Shown one piece after another: positions 12,419-26,629 of a DNA stretch of 64,000 bases. The stretch comes from Liolophura sinensis (lineage: Eukaryota > Mollusca > Polyplacophora > Chitonida > Chitonidae). A program made the translations under genes and the position numbers. Position 1 is the first letter of the stretch, and each line of letters opens with the position of its first letter. The stretch is from assembly GCF_032854445.1 (NCBI RefSeq), contig NC_088304.1, positions 26,177,704 to 26,241,703 of the forward strand. The letters are read 5' to 3'. The notes below the pieces were generated by a model. It made no database searches. It was not told the DNA's origin and saw nothing but the letters and a program-made list of their open reading frames with translations.

Positions 12419-14139
12419 GTAAGAATGCCCACAGTACTTTAATATAAAACATTACATGTACAAAATGTAGAGCAAAACCAGAACAACGACGGCAATGTGA
12501 TAGTTCGCAACGTGATGACATGATCAGTGAAATCCAGCTTCCTGTAAATTTATCTTAGGTTTTTATTCAAACTGGTTATACTGATGTTTACATAGCAGAA
12601 TGTTATAATTTCCTTAGCACCATGGCTTAGACAGCATTTGATAAAAAATGGAATGATGTTAATTGCAATTTATCAGACATCATTGGACTAGAATTACTCA
12701 CAACAACATGAAAGCAATTCAAAGTGACCGGATATTTCACGTTATTTGTAAATCACAAAGTCTGTCAACGACTTGTCGCTCTGCCAATGGTGAAGATGAG
12801 GTCTTTCTGAGAGAGCGTATTAATTCTTCAAGACATTATCGCCCTTATATCGTTCAGTATCATGTGCGTGGGAAAACTGCAGGATGCCATAAAGAAATTG
12901 TACAACTAGACTCAATGCACAAAATTTCTCTGACACCTTTGTGATCCACTTGAGATTATGGAATTTTCTGACTTATAAATATAAATATCTCTCCATATCA
13001 CGGATTTATCCCAGAGCGTAGGTGACAAACACAAATTACAAAAGTATTGGACAATGTATTACCTCTCTGGGACAACCAGTTGCGCATATTGATTGCATAT
13101 TGTTAGCGGATTGTTCAGTTCCTTGTGCTGACACTGTGCTAATCGTTGGTTTATGTTAACCCGGCTTAGTGATACTGTATATGCACGGTGTTGTTGCGCG
13201 GTTAGAGTTCAATTAAAGCTTCATTCACACCAGCTGTTATTTACTGTACGCCTGAATGGTAACGCATAGCTTTTTACTAAGCCACTGGTTATATAATTAA
13301 AGACGTACAGCACAGAGAGTAAGCCCTGCTGAGTGACGCCAGTGTGATAGTTGGCAAATCGGTAAGTAATCGGTGAAGTACTGCCTCTTGACAATTTCCT
13401 CAGCCAGGGTTCCATTCTAACTGTTCATATAAATGCTTAAATATATTAGCAAATTACATGCCCACTAACACTGTGAAAGACGTTTGATTTCTAAAGAAAA
13501 CTGTTATGACCTGGTATTATTTAAGCTAAGCTAACAAAGTCGCGCAAAATTCTTACAGTGGTGACGGACTCAAACGGCCATGCGTACATATGGGATTTCT
13601 TTCTACGTGAGGCAGGCAATCAGTACTGTATTAACAGCTTGGCATTGGACGTCTTGTGTGCAGTTTACACTGATAGCCCCACTTATGTAACCTCGACACA
13701 TACGAGCTGAATGGGACCTGATTTATTGATCTAATGCTGTATACAATATAATTAAAGACGTAGGGCACAGAGAGTAAAACCAAAACAGTGTATTCAGTTT
13801 ATACAGAGTACATTTCATACTGATGGCGGGCCGGTCCATTTATATAACCTGGACACGAAAGATATGAAGGGGAATACTACTCATTGATTAAATGAAATAC
13901 GCAATGACTCTAGACTTAATTGCACAACTGTTACTAAGTTAGTTATGCAGCAAAATACTGCATGCAAGTGTTTTAGGTAAGGGATTGATTTACCCGTTCA
14001 GTAAGTGTGAGGGAGATATAGGCTTGTTAGGATAGTGGTACTATAATAGTAGTATACTGACGATCTAGGCGATATATATTTCCTGTCCAGGTCCTTCCCT
14101 ATTCAAGACTCACCCGTTAAGATTGCCAACACTTGGCAA

Positions 14140-14256
14140 TGACCCGGGAGCCTCTCACCTATGCGGTCCCTGTAACTTCAAGTCCAGCTCATGCTAGCTT
14201 CCTTTCCGACCGAACGCGGGAAGATCCTTCAGCAACCTGCGGATAGTCGTGTGTTT
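14140..14256 (+). mobile_element. Family 1 SINE, head and body fragment
   Basis: tgacccgggagcctctcacc, then aacttcaagtccagctcatg and cagcaacctgcggatagtcg. The 3' domain and tail are missing. Lies in the gene A intron, sense to the gene. Confidence 0.75.
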
Positions 14257-17200
14257 CTTACAAGAAATATTGATGTGCCCTTTCAGACATTTACATTCTA
14301 ACCAGCCTGAGTTTATGCCGGTACTATTGTAATGGAATGGGTTTGAAAAGGTGCACGAATAATATTTTTATTGTAGTCGATATTAGCGCTATCTGTTGGG
14401 TGATTGATGACTTGTATATTCGATTGCCAGATTTAGCAAATTACAGTTAACTAATTCGTTGAAATTCGGAAAAGGATGATGCTATGCGATGCCAACATTT
14501 TGTACCATGCCGAGGTACACCTTGCAAGTCTCCGTGATATCGCTATAATATGCGATATTCCGATACATCTGAGGAGCAGCTTATTAAATATGTTAACATT
14601 GATGCGACGTTAAGAAACAGAAACACGGTAACAGAAATCACGTGCGGAGTTTTTACATATGCGCCGTGTCACGAACAATCTCTCACAGAGGAATTCCTGT
14701 GAGCAATTAAAATGTCAAGTGACTATACATCACCAGTTATGTTCAACCAAGTATCAGATTGTGGTTCTTTGTTTGTCAGGGCTGGCAAATTTACAATCAG
14801 TTTGTGCGCTTGTTCCAAGGCGTTTCTCACATAAAATCAGTTGCCCGGCTAGACGTACTGAAAGAAATGCCGAGTTGTAGGTGGCTAAGAACGGTGATAT
14901 TCTTTATGAAAATGTGCTATTTCCCAATTCAAGTTGTAACGGCCTCGTAGTGTTGGCAAGCAACTCCGTTAATCTGGGATAGACAAGAATTTTATGGGTG
15001 ACGTCGTGAGTTCAAATCCTGCACTCGATGGCAAAACTGCGGTTTACGTCAGGAAATTTGTCAATTATGCAGCATCATCATTAAAGTTAAATATTCATAA
15101 AAGAGCCAGGGAATAAATGCATCATACAAAAGGCAAATGTTACAAAAAAATCTATTTTTGTGTGGTACAATGGGAAAACTAATACATTGTCGTATTATTT
15201 GATTTCGATACTTTTTAATACGATATGGTGTCAAGATTTGCGTGTTTTATCAATGGGATGATACTCCTTTACCTCTTATGCCAGGGTAGACAATATTTAA
15301 TGACGCAGGCGATACAAGCTTTACGCGACATTTATGCGCCGTTGGAAATGTCTCCTGACTCCAAGCTTACTCTCTGTGTGTCGTTCTGTCTATTCCCCAT
15401 GTTGTACCTGTTTGAGATTTTCTGGATTTGGTGTATGTAATGCACTTGTGGCATTAAGTCCGTTTGTGACCCTTATAATTTCTTTGGCGGTAATAAGGCG
15501 TTCTATATGGATGGAGACGTCACTGTACCGCACACAGGCGACATCCCGGTACCACTTCTTCGCAGACCGGAAGGGCGGCGGAGTAACCGATTGAAACTTG
15601 ATCTTTTCGCGAGGATATAATTGGCGGATTAACAAGTCATTAGGCAATCTACCAGTGCGCTCAAGGGTGTTACTATTTTGAAACTCGATCTTTTTAACAT
15701 ATGTTGAAAATCTTGACTTATCACGGAAAGCGGTACAGGCGAGCAGGGTCACGTGGTAAGCCCACAAGGGTTGTGCAAAACGCTGGCAGTGTTTTTTCTT
15801 CCGAGGTTGTTTCGTCGGCAGGTGATCGTGTTATTTCATTTATACAGATGGGAATTTGGTAAATTCCATTAACATTTCTGGCTTGTTATCGGTGTAACTC
15901 TGTTAGTGCGATGTGTATTCCAGGTTTAACTTACACCGAAGTGTCCTGTCGGTGCTTAGAAACAAGAGTGCACTGCGTGTCAGCACTAAGCAGTCTGGCC
16001 TTCGATTGGACGATGGTAAACGCAGGGAACACATGCTCTCGTCTCAGGATGTCAAATTTATTATTATCAAATAGGACTCCGTTAGTCTAGATGTCGATAA
16101 GTGCAGTTGGGGAGACATTTGTGTATCCCGTCTCTCGGTTACAGCTGACCACCCGCAGAAAACAGGCAGGGGAATTATGAAGAAGAGACATGCTTTCCCA
16201 CGTCCCCACAAAACTACACGCTGGTACACATAGATCAGTATGTATAAGCACAGTATATGCGCCGTCGTTTTCCTAACGTTGGTTACTTTGATAAATGTCA
16301 TTGAATTAATGTGAAATCCTCAGTATCACCTTTTTGGTAAAGTTTGTCTTAACCGTTTTATTTTCATCTGATGCACCAGATCGTCACACGGGATTTAATG
16401 AAGCGTTAAGTCACTAAGTAATGAAAAACCCCGCAACTAATATGACAAGATGCCATAGAGATGGTTTAATTGCTTTGCACTTATTCCATTTTTATTCCTT
16501 TTTTTTAAATTTTTTTAATAAAAGTGTATGATATACAAGTGGTATAGTGCATAATGGTGTATAACCTGGTAGGGTCCCTCATTTATGAACTGCTTAAATA
16601 TACATTTACCCTTGTTAACTGCGGGGCGTTGACGTTGTTAAACAAATTGGTGAGATGCACGCATATTACTACAAGTAAACAAAATGCCATGGACTGTAAT
16701 AGACGCCACCCATTAACACACCAGCCCTTTGTGTGTGCAGTATAATTAAAGCACGGCATATTTTGCGTGTCGCGTAAAGTTTGCTGAAGGTCGAGCTGAT
16801 GGTAACATTGAGGTTCTTACGTGCTTTATTGTTGCGAAATATGTGAATTTATACTTAATGGGATTTTACTTTCCATCACTGTAACAATGTTAGCAATTCC
16901 ACAAACTTGGGCTTGATTTACCGTAGCCAAATGTTGCCCTGTGTAGCTATACGTAGACAAAAACCAAGACCCCATCTTAGTTCGCTTAAGCTGGAAGCCT
17001 TTGTTTACTTCCAGTTGACGGCAACATCTTTTTGCTATCAAACCAGAATAAAGATTGAACAGCTGAGTGTTATTTGTCGACTGTAAACAATAAAGATAAG
17101 GCTCTCGAATGGCACTGCACATTACACACTGTCCTCATCAGTGTGGGTTACCCAATGACTAAGCCGGTCTAACTGCCGACGGTATTTGTATAGCAGATCC

Positions 17201-17391
17201 GATCTAGATCTGGCCTGTGTTAATCTAAATCGGCCAGATGTCCCAAAGCGTGTGTATGTCCGAGCCTGGACCAGAACCACGTGTGACCGTCTGAACTGAT
17301 ACAGCTGTAAGACTTACCCATGGTCCATAATGATAGCCTCGGTCATTACCATAATACATACTGTTGTACCATATTTTACCTAAAAGTTTGG

Positions 17392-17606
17392 ATGACCCAG
17401 GAGCCTCTCACCAATGTGGTCGCTGTGAGTTCAAGTCCAGTTCATTATGGCTTCCTCTCCGGTCGTTCGTGGGAAGGTCCTGCAGCAGCCTGTGGATGGT
17501 CGTGGGTTTCCCCCGCTCTCTACCTGGTTTCCTCTGACCTTATCTAGCCGCCGTCGTATAAGTGAAATATTCTTGAGAACGGCGTAAAACACCAATCAAA
17601 AAATAC
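17392..17606 (+). mobile_element. Family 1 SINE lacking its 5' end
   Basis: Runs from atgacccaggagcctctcac through the body to cgtcgtataagtgaaatatt and cgtaaaacaccaatcaaa. Only the A-box part is missing. Lies in the gene A intron in sense orientation. Confidence 0.85.
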
Positions 17607-20600
17607 ATTGTTAAATAAACGTTTGGCGGCCAATTATCACAACAGCTGATCTTCTCTCGACGAATGAGGTCGAATCCAGCTACGGCTGGTCACGTCGTTG
17701 CTAGTGTAAGGTAAAGACTGCATCGACTATCATTGAATATTTATGGCATTATACCACTTCGGCAGAATTTAATCCATGTCATTGATAGGGTCGCCAATAG
17801 ATCAAGTTGTTAGTTTGCCGCTAGGCCATCTATGTGTGTTTGGGGTAAGCATCGTTTTCAACAATATTTTTGGTCATATTGTGATGGTATCTTCATGTAC
17901 CAAGCTGGAACTAATGATAGCATAGTTATAGCGTTACCTCACTGGAAGGCTAAGCAGTTCACACCAGATACCAGGCGGTTCTTAGTTCGCATGTTCATCT
18001 TTTTGTGTCGAGCAACAAAGGATGACCATAGTTATACCCGCTTGAAAGTGTTAGGTTTGACTCGATTTGGGTTTGAACTCCGGGCATATCACTGACTAGG
18101 CAGTCGGTCATGCTATATCGACTATGGGTTAAATTTGTGTATTAAATGCTTTGATGATCTATAGCACTTAAACCTGTACAATAAGATATTCCTACAACAT
18201 GAACTATTCTGCACTATCACGAATGGGACTACAAGGCCTGTTTTTTTTTAAACGGTTGGGTTTGGCTAAATATACTAATATTGTACTGATATTTTATAAC
18301 TATAGAGTGTAGCTCTGTATGATAGTCTCGATAATCTGACATGACTAGGTGATTATTTACAGCAGTTTACCATATATACATGCATACGCGTGTCTGTGGT
18401 AATAGCCCATATATATGGAAAATATCGACGTTTACTCCAGGGGTTTGGTACATCCAAACGCCGATGACCTCGGCCAGTGTGGTCATTTTACACGCCACTG
18501 CCCATTGAGCGTTTATGAATCAGTGGACAGAAAGATTTCAGCCTCCGAATTGAGCAGTTATCGTGAAGGGACATAGGGCTTCTACAGAATCCGCATAGCC
18601 TGTGTAGTGAGTCCGCGGTTCAAACGCCCAGTTAGGTTACGGGCATAAGGGTATAACGTATGGATGACTTCGATACCGATATTACCATAACATATATGCA
18701 TATACTGTCAAACTGCATATGGACCCAGCACCGATGAACCAATTCTGACGAGACTCGAAATCCCACATTCCCATTTAACTAAGTAAAGATACTAAGTTAA
18801 GGGGCCTCTGGCTGCCTCCGACGCCATCCAAATAAATAAGTACCAAGTCAAATAAGAATAAAGTACCGGCATGGTTTAAATATTTGAATCATTGGATATA
18901 AAGGTTACATGTTTTACATGTAGGTTAATTCTGATACAGGAATAAATGGAGTTCGCATCTACATCCCTGACTCAGTGCAATAAAGTACTTAGAAGTTTTA
19001 TCAAATAGAAAAAGATGAAATATCCTCAAATCCACATTATACCAACAAATCACAGAATTAACTGTAGTCATACCTTTCTTTGTTAACAGACAGAAAAGAA
19101 AATGTATATTTTGTCCAAAAGTTTGACCAGTTAACTGGCTACTCAACAGCACACTAAAATACACGGCTTATTTCATACGTTAAAACGTCCGCTCATTTTT
19201 GCCGTAGATGATGTCTACCTTGTCTGAGTTCATACAATGTTACAGCATTGTCTGTATGAGGCGATTTATGACAAGAAAAAAATTTAATCATAGCTTCCAC
19301 AGTTATTTCAGCATATCCGTGTAAGTTATATAACTGTACATGAATATTATGACCAACGTCACTTTAGACACATATGTACATAGTTCATGGACGAAGTCAA
19401 AACGGGGATCTTCCGCCTCATTGGCCTGGCTTATCGGATTGCCATTTCTCGGATAAGGGAACTTTTCTGGAAAAAGCCGACTTCGGTTGCAATTACGACA
19501 ACAAGAGAGCCGTAGAGATAATTTGTCTGTCGTTATAATTGCGGACGGCTGACGGGATTAAACCGACTGGACTTGTCATAGCGACTACTCGGGCCCTGGT
19601 AATGAAACACTAACTTTCTCCCTGTCTTCTTAACGCCATTGCCACGTGTCCATTGAGAAGATGATCAAATTTGGATTAACATCAATTTTCCTGCGAATCA
19701 CTGACTCAGAAGAACGGCTAATGCTAAGATAACGTCCTCGATCGCCTGATAACGTTCAACAAACTTCCTCTATTAAAACGCTGGCGCTAAATTGATTGGA
19801 TGCTTTCTGGGCCCCGTGTTCCTAAATAGGACCTCGCTGCCTACCCGCCGCCCATTTTTTCACAATAGGGGCCTTCAATAGAATCTGATCCGGAGTAATA
19901 GGTCTACCGTTGTTATTAAAAGAACAGAAGAAAGAAAATCTATCGTAAACCAGGCAAAAAACCTTAAAACTTTTGTCGCAAGTTTTATATGTATACGCTT
20001 GTTGGTGTGTTCACACGCGCGAAACACACAGCTAGATTTGACTGACTATTAATAAGCCTGTCTAGCTTAATTGTGAGCAGTAAGTATGCCAGTTGCGTGT
20101 TTCTTCGATTATCAAGATGGGGGTTTCAGTTTGGATTAGCACTTAATTCCGAGAACTTGTAAATAGTTTCAGCAGAAAATCCGGAGCAATTATGCACACA
20201 ATTATGTCTCTGTGTCCTTATCATGGTTTATGTCCCAAACTTGTTCCTTATAGGAAAGAAGATTTAAAAAGATTAAAGGATTTATTAGCTTAACAAAGAA
20301 TACCACTATATGTGCAATGGCTTTCAAATTTGAGTCCGGTTTGAACATACAGTGTCAATGGTGAGAAAAAAATTAGAAAATTTCTAGATTTGTCCATAAC
20401 ATATGTAGTAAAATATATTTAACCCTAAGTTTTATGTCTAGCATTTGAATCAGAACCTGTCGACTTGGGAAGTCTAATATTCATATAACAAACAGATTAA
20501 GTGGTGATTAAGTTATTTATGGTTAGACATCTGGCACCATGCCATCGGTTCTTCGCCTTGTCCTTCGCGGTCAGGATGGGAAGGAGGTTATATTTTGAAG

Positions 20601-21885
20601 GCGTTTACTTGTCTGTCAGTTAGCAGTTTTACGATAAACGTTGTAGACCGATGGATGTAGATGATTTTGTTCACAGCTTGGTTCACAGCGCTGGCCAATC
20701 ACTAATGCCTAACATTTTGGTGGGAATCTAGACTTGGATCCGTCTGCAGGACGGGTTTTAGCAGAGTGTTGTCTCCTTGTATTTTTATAAATTTAACTCT
20801 GGTTTGCACATATTTAATTTTTTTGAAGATGGAAATTCGTCATAGCTATATGATAGACAGTTTTTCTGTCATTAGTTTAACCTAGGTCTCTCGAAACTTA
20901 CACCAGCCTTGTAACGGAAACAGTGTCAGCAAAGACAAGCATAGTACTAGTGTTCATGTAACGTATACAAGATCTCAAATGTCAGGCCACCGTATCTGAT
21001 CGCGCTCAAAACATATGCCCGTTTATCAGATCTCCGATAACGGCCAAATGGCGCTGTAACCACAGATGGCCTATCCAGAAGAGGCACCACTCAGCACCGT
21101 AACGGTGCTTGTGATTTCTTTTTTTTTTTGGAGACTTTCCTATATTAAACGTAAACGTGACATGTCTTCTTGGTCAACACAATGACAAAAAGCCAGAATT
21201 GTAATTTTCGCTAGCTTGTTTCTTCAGGGCGTCCAAGACATATACTAAATGTTGGTAAAATTAATATAAGTTTTAAATGATATCCAGATGTAGACAACTC
21301 TCCAGCCCCCTCCACCTCAACCCTCCAGCACTGCATCCCACCCCCGCATCTGGGAGTTAACTTCCATCTGTGTGGAATGAGGTAACATCGCTGGTAATTG
21401 GCCACTCACGGCTGTAGAACTGCTGCTAACGTTCAGCGCACTGATAAAGGCAATTGCGTATTTAAACCATCAATCTTTGGCCTCCACTTGAGATTTTCCA
21501 TGTGTCTCACACTAATCTGTACATGTACGTGTCGTACGATTGAAATTAAAGGATCCCAGGCAAGAAACACAAATGCAGGTGAATTTTAACTTTATAAATG
21601 TGCTTCAGTTTAATGTAGGTTGATTAATTAATCGATTTCAAACGTCACACCAGGAGAAAAGGGGAATGTTAGGAAACATGAAATAAGCAATTCAAGCTCA
21701 TCTAGCGATGACACAGGTCTCAGAATCAAAAGGTTGTCATAAAGCTATGGTCAGGATTAGACTAAATGTGGGGTGCTATGTGTGAACTTAGATTTGAACC
21801 CTTACCCAAATTTCAAAACTCTAAGACTACTGATAGTATCACACTAGAAATTCGTTAAGATAAGTCATGGTTTTTAAGTAATTAA

Positions 21886-21886
21886 G

Positions 21887-21917
<31 letters not shown>

Positions 21918-21921
21918 ATAC
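21886..21921. repeat. (AAAT)n microsatellite
   Basis: About nine aaat units without a recognisable SINE body before them. It may be an orphan SINE tail. Confidence 0.85.
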
Positions 21922-22815
21922 ATTTTTCTATTAAAAGGCGAACTCTTTCTGTTTGCCTGTACGTTTTTTATTCTAATGATAGACTATGTGTTAGTGTAAG
22001 GCCTCGTGCATCACACTGCCTTTGTATGAATGGAATGCTAGTGACATTTCGTAAATGCAAACACATTCATTTATTCATACAGTCATGATTGTCGTTTAAT
22101 GAGGAATCGGTTAGCGATCAAGTTTCTTCCGGAAAATTATTTACGGATGGATATTTATCGGAAAGACTATACAAATAGTGCATGGCATTTGCTGCTGCAG
22201 CGGAACACGTTTCCAAATGTAGCTGCACCTGTGTTAGATTTACCGCTAATTGTCAAGAGATGGTAATCTGCTCGGTGCCTGTCAGACGAAGTCGCCTCAA
22301 CCGTACGCGTTGTCTGCTGCTTGCAAATCGCCCAGATTTAAATCGGTGCATTTCGGAGTCGGCTCAAATCCTCGGATAATGGCCAACAAGTGATAGTCTC
22401 GGTCTATGTGGCTTTAAGTCTGATAAACTGGCGAGTAATGTGACGAGAACGAGGAACTCACATAAAGATCGTGTCAGTTGCTGGCTTAACTCTCATGCTG
22501 AGAACTATACATCTTCGTGCCGATCAGAGTCACTCCTGCACAGCAGATCTCAGCACATTGCCCCGTCCACTACGTGTTGATTACAAATCACCAAAATAAC
22601 TAACACTACTGTCGTAGGAGTGATACTTTGCCTTGCTGACTTAATTCTTAGGCAGGGTCAGATTGAGCAAGATCCAGAAGGGTAAGGTGAAGGAGTTCGG
22701 ACAGAATGGGGCTGTGGTGTTGCAAGCTCTGCATGGCATCTGTTTGGTGTGATATTATCGTGTGTTATACATAATCACTGGGCCTTTTTTTTCAAATCAA
22801 GCTTTAGCGCCAATT

Positions 22816-22902
22816 GTTTGATTGATTTATTGGTGTATGTGATGGCTGCATAACGCATTTCTGAAGTATATTTCAGTTAAAAGACAATGGTCATTATTAT
22901 GG
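22816..22902 (-). mobile_element. Decayed family 1 SINE 3' end
   Basis: tttgattgatttattggtg, then ctgaagtatatttcagttaa and cattattatgg, in the order of the complement of the SINE 3' region. Confidence 0.4.
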
Positions 22903-23048
22903 ACAAATGAAACCGAAGTGCTCGTTTTAAACCAGCAACATTTGGCAAGTCATTGATGAATTTTTCACTTGTGACGTGCAAACATACAACGTCAAATAAG
23001 TGGAATTCAAACAATGCCATGGTCTTCAACAAAAGTAAGACTATGCAA

Positions 23049-23130
23049 ACAGTCGTTGTCGGTGACTTATTGTCGTTGACTTATTGTCCCCAAACAGTCG
23101 TTGTCGGTGACTTATTGTCACTATGTCTCC
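23049..23130. repeat. 46-bp direct duplication
   Basis: acagtcgttgtcggtgactt followed by attgtc occurs at 23049 and again at 23095, with a shorter third echo (gtcgttgacttattgtc) between them. Confidence 0.85.
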
Positions 23131-24101
23131 AATTAAAACGCACTAAAAAGTTGGGTGCACCTAGCCAAGTCTCGTCCAACTACTTCGTTTAAAAATATAT
23201 GTAGAAAATAAAGTTAACTGAGATGGTCACAAGTATGTGTGCTTTTCTTTTTTATCAAATGTCCAGAAGGCACTTCTTTCGTTTAAGGTATTGAAGTTAA
23301 GACAAGTATCAAAAACTATCGTCCATTGTCCCAGAATGCTGTGAGCATAAAAAACATCGCCATTGCGACGAAGTTAAGGACTACTTAAAATGGGCATAAA
23401 CCTATTTACATTCGGTGTAGCCTATCTGCATCTGGTACATGTATATATCTATAGCCTTTGATCCGTTAATTACTACGGTGATTATCTTGGTATCAGTCGG
23501 TTATTTAGATGGATTGTGTAAAGTGCTTATATCAACTCGCTGTGCTCATGAATATTTTAAACATATGGGTACCGTTAGGTTAAAGGTCACTGAGAACGGA
23601 GTAGAGCTGGCAAAATACACCAATGCCTCCAACCGTTACCTGGCCTACCTCATGGCGGGAATAATGCTGCGGTTAATCCAGCAAATACCTAGATGTACTA
23701 AGTCATCTAAGGCACTTCTGTTGGTTTACAAAATCCGATTAACTAATTGAAGTATGTGACCACTAAAAGCACGTGTACACAAACAGTGAAAACTGGATAT
23801 TGCGTATACAAATAGCTCAGCTGCGCAATATTTACAGCAGCTATGTATTAACCAAACAACGAATATCACTACCTACTGCGCAAGCACGCTCGCCACACAT
23901 TCCAAGGTATACTCAGTAAAAAATAACACACGTAAAAAAATAATAACTTTTTTTTATTCATTTTGCAGGGAAACATATTGCGCATGCCTGGAGGTGGCCA
24001 TGCATGCTGAGATATATTTATTCTCATCCTGTGGCTTTTTTTTTTCACTCTTATTCTGATTGCAACTTAAAAAGTAAAGTTTTTTCCCCTCTGTTTTTCA
24101 G

Positions 24102-24325
24102 CATTGGTCCTGATCCTGGGAGTTTTGGTGTATCCTCTAGGGACAGACTCGGATTTACTGAGCTATTACTGCGGAACGTCGGGACGGTATAGTCTGGGAC
24201 ATTGTGACATAGGATGGTCCTATATGATGGCGATAATGGGCTCATCCTTGGCGGTGTTTTGTCCTGTGCTCGCTTACTTCATAGACACGGGCAAATCTCA
24301 TAAAAACACGGATGTGTTGTTATGA
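24102..24325 (+). CDS. Gene A exon 2: LHFPL-like tetraspan membrane protein, C-terminal part
   Basis: Second and last coding exon of gene A. The acceptor is a long pyrimidine tract ending CTGTTTTTCAG at 24101. The split codon g+ca gives Ala148, and the frame then runs to TGA at 24323-24325. The exon holds TM3 (about 136-160 across the junction, ending VYPLG), extracellular loop 2 with C171 and C182 (CGTSGRYSLGHC), the family signature GWSYMMAIMG at 185-194, and TM4 to about residue 207. A short cytoplasmic tail ends DVLL, which might bind a PDZ domain, but that is speculation. The first canonical AATAAA I see downstream is at 24969-24974, giving a 3' UTR of about 650 bases; this is weak evidence. 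A by-eye ungapped alignment to gene B gives 23 identities in 62 positions. Confidence 0.87.
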
Positions 24326-25732
24326 TGACTTGAGAATAACCAGTAATAGAGGACAGAAAGCAAGTCGTCGTCTGATTCATATTCATGAGGGAAGATGAGG
24401 TTACCGTTATTGATAAACTTGTGACCCGTATGTGTGTCTTTGGAAATGGGAGAAGAGCCGTCTTGGTACTGTTTCAAGACGGGTTGAGATCATGTAAGTG
24501 TTTGACCCCAAAAATATGCACCACGGATTCATGAACCGCTATCGCATCCTGACCAATAGTGAGATCTTATGACCACGGCGCCATGGACTTATTCACCCTT
24601 TCATTCATATGCGTGTAAAACCTGTGGAAAAGTCGATTTGCATATCACGACGATATCATTTCATCAAAAATAGGCCTTTACATGAAATAAGTTTTGGATC
24701 CGGATTCAGGACAGTTCAGAGGTTTTGTCACGACCAGGATTGACAATGCATCCGGTTTAATTGATTATCTCCTGTGTCGTCAAGTGGCTGAAATGTGATT
24801 CAGAAATTCGTTACATGTTTATATTAAGAACAAGGCAAGGCAACCGTGGAAGATCACGTTAGACCTAAAACCACCAAGAAAACTCCTTCAACCGGGATTC
24901 TATAGTTATATCTTGTCTCAAAGAAGACAACTTTACCAGAAAAAAACATTCACATGTTGCCATAGAGGAATAAAGGAGAGAAAGCGCGGATTCCTATACT
25001 ATTGTCAATATATGAAATATCCTATTGGCTTACTTAACAGGGGAGCAGACAATTTTTTGTGTACAGGTAAAAATACTGGTAAAGTAAACATAACTTTGGA
25101 ATGTTAATAAGACTGGGTGTCTAATATGTATGTATGTTAAACAATTTTCACAACGTGTCTGTGACACTGAAAGTCATCATACAAACCACTAAAAGATACT
25201 TAAAGAGTACTCATTCATAATTTATTAATTAAATGAGAAGATATATCCATGTCCTATGTGCTAAGTTACTGTAAGTAACTGCACTAGAATGTTTATACAA
25301 GGCTTATTAGCTTAAAAATTGGACCGTCACATAAAGATGTCTTGGTTGTTAATTCCATTGTCCTCGTTTGTTTTAAAATATGGTTTTAATTCCATATTGC
25401 CCAGAAAGATTATCCAACAGCTTCGGAAATCATTATTTTTGTCAGTGATTGAATGATCATGTTCAACAACGCTTTGATGTGGAGTGTAGTTAGCTTGCTT
25501 AGGGACGGGGTGTTGTATTTTCTACCAATGATTGATAATCATCTTTGTATGTGCCAATGATTTAACCACTTAAAAGCCTATGCAAAACACTTTACAGATG
25601 AAATGTGTGCGGACGTCCTTAAGCCTTAGCAGCCACACATGCCACAAAGTTACGCATACATGTATGTTGCCTCAGTAATCCTCCACGGCCATTTCGAAAC
25701 AGTCAATTAACTCACGAGCAGTGAGGTCGTTG

Positions 25733-26345
25733 GGTCGATTCCGATTATTGCTAGTTCAGGTTCGGCTTTAAATAAGTCGTTGGTTAGCCACCTGGTGAGG
25801 GGCGGTGCTTTACTCCGGGTATTCCATTTCTCTGCCACCACAAAACTGACAGGAAATGAATTGAATGAAAAGTGACAGCTTCGAGTTCGGCGAGTAAGGT
25901 TTTAAAGGCGGTATAATGTACTTGCGTTCTATTAAAGTCACTAGAAAGTTTTGCGTGTGTTGAGATCACCGGCGCTGCAGTACTTTTGAACTCAAGGTCG
26001 TGTGAATGCGATGCCGATTCGTTTCGAAAACAGCCAGTTGACACAAGATCAGTCAGGTTACTGGCTCGATTCCAACTGTTCACAGTGTAAATGAAGGCGT
26101 TTGTCTGACACCGTGCAGGCGAAACAGGGAACTTTAATGCGGGCATTCCGTTTTTCTGAAACCTTAAACATGACATAAAATGAATTAAATGAAAAATGAC
26201 AACTTTTCTAGTACGGCGTTAAAAACTTATAATGTATAATGTACTCGTGTTGTATGAGCATCACCAGAAAGCTTTGTGTGTGTTAAGATTGCCGAAGTGT
26301 TTTTGAACTCAAAGTCGTGTAAATTTGTTGCAGATTCGTGGGTAC
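25733..26345 (+). repeat. Tandem pair of about 310-330 bp SINE-like units (family 3)
   Basis: Unit 1 runs from about 25733 and unit 2 from about 26060. Both contain a tcgattcc B-box-like start, a cgggcattccg/cgggtattcca segment, tgaattgaatgaaaagtgac, an agaaagttttgcgtgtgtt segment and a closing ttttgaactcaaggtcgtgt. Diverged by many substitutions and small gaps. The 130-codon minus frame across it (25784-26176) looks like a by-product. Confidence 0.7.
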
Positions 26346-26629
26346 ACATAACCTTCTTGTTTTTGTTTAACCTTTTTTACTACAGGTTAGCTGTGGGCGC
26401 AGCCTTCTTCAGTTAGACCACTTTACAGTTTTATTCAGACTATGGAGTGAGGTTTGCACATGTAAATGCTACTCTTGTCGTTTCAGAGTCTAATGTAAAT
26501 TGATCTTTGATTATTTGGATGATGTGCAATAATTTCTTTTTTTATTTGTAATAAGTAATAAATGTGTAAGTTTATATTTACAAAAATTTGTGTGTCATTT
26601 TATCTCTGTGCGTCGACCTTTCTGAGTGC

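Larger units (their letters stand above)
12419..24101 (+). other. Gene A intron (phase 1, 11.7 kb)
   Basis: GT at 12419 and AG at 24101 bound the intron. It interrupts codon 148 after its first base, the same place and phase as in gene B. It holds SINE fragments at 14140-14256 and 17392-17606, a degenerate SINE end at 22816-22902, weak duplications near 13.3-13.9 kb, a 46-bp direct duplication at 23049-23130 and an (aaat)n tract at 21886-21921. Open frames inside it (for example 12663-12944 and 23439-23750) match nothing I recognise. Confidence 0.8.

Noticed and set aside
15390-15767. 125-codon minus frame in the gene A intron
   Set aside because: No recognisable domain, no repeat match, and a competing plus frame of similar quality overlaps it.
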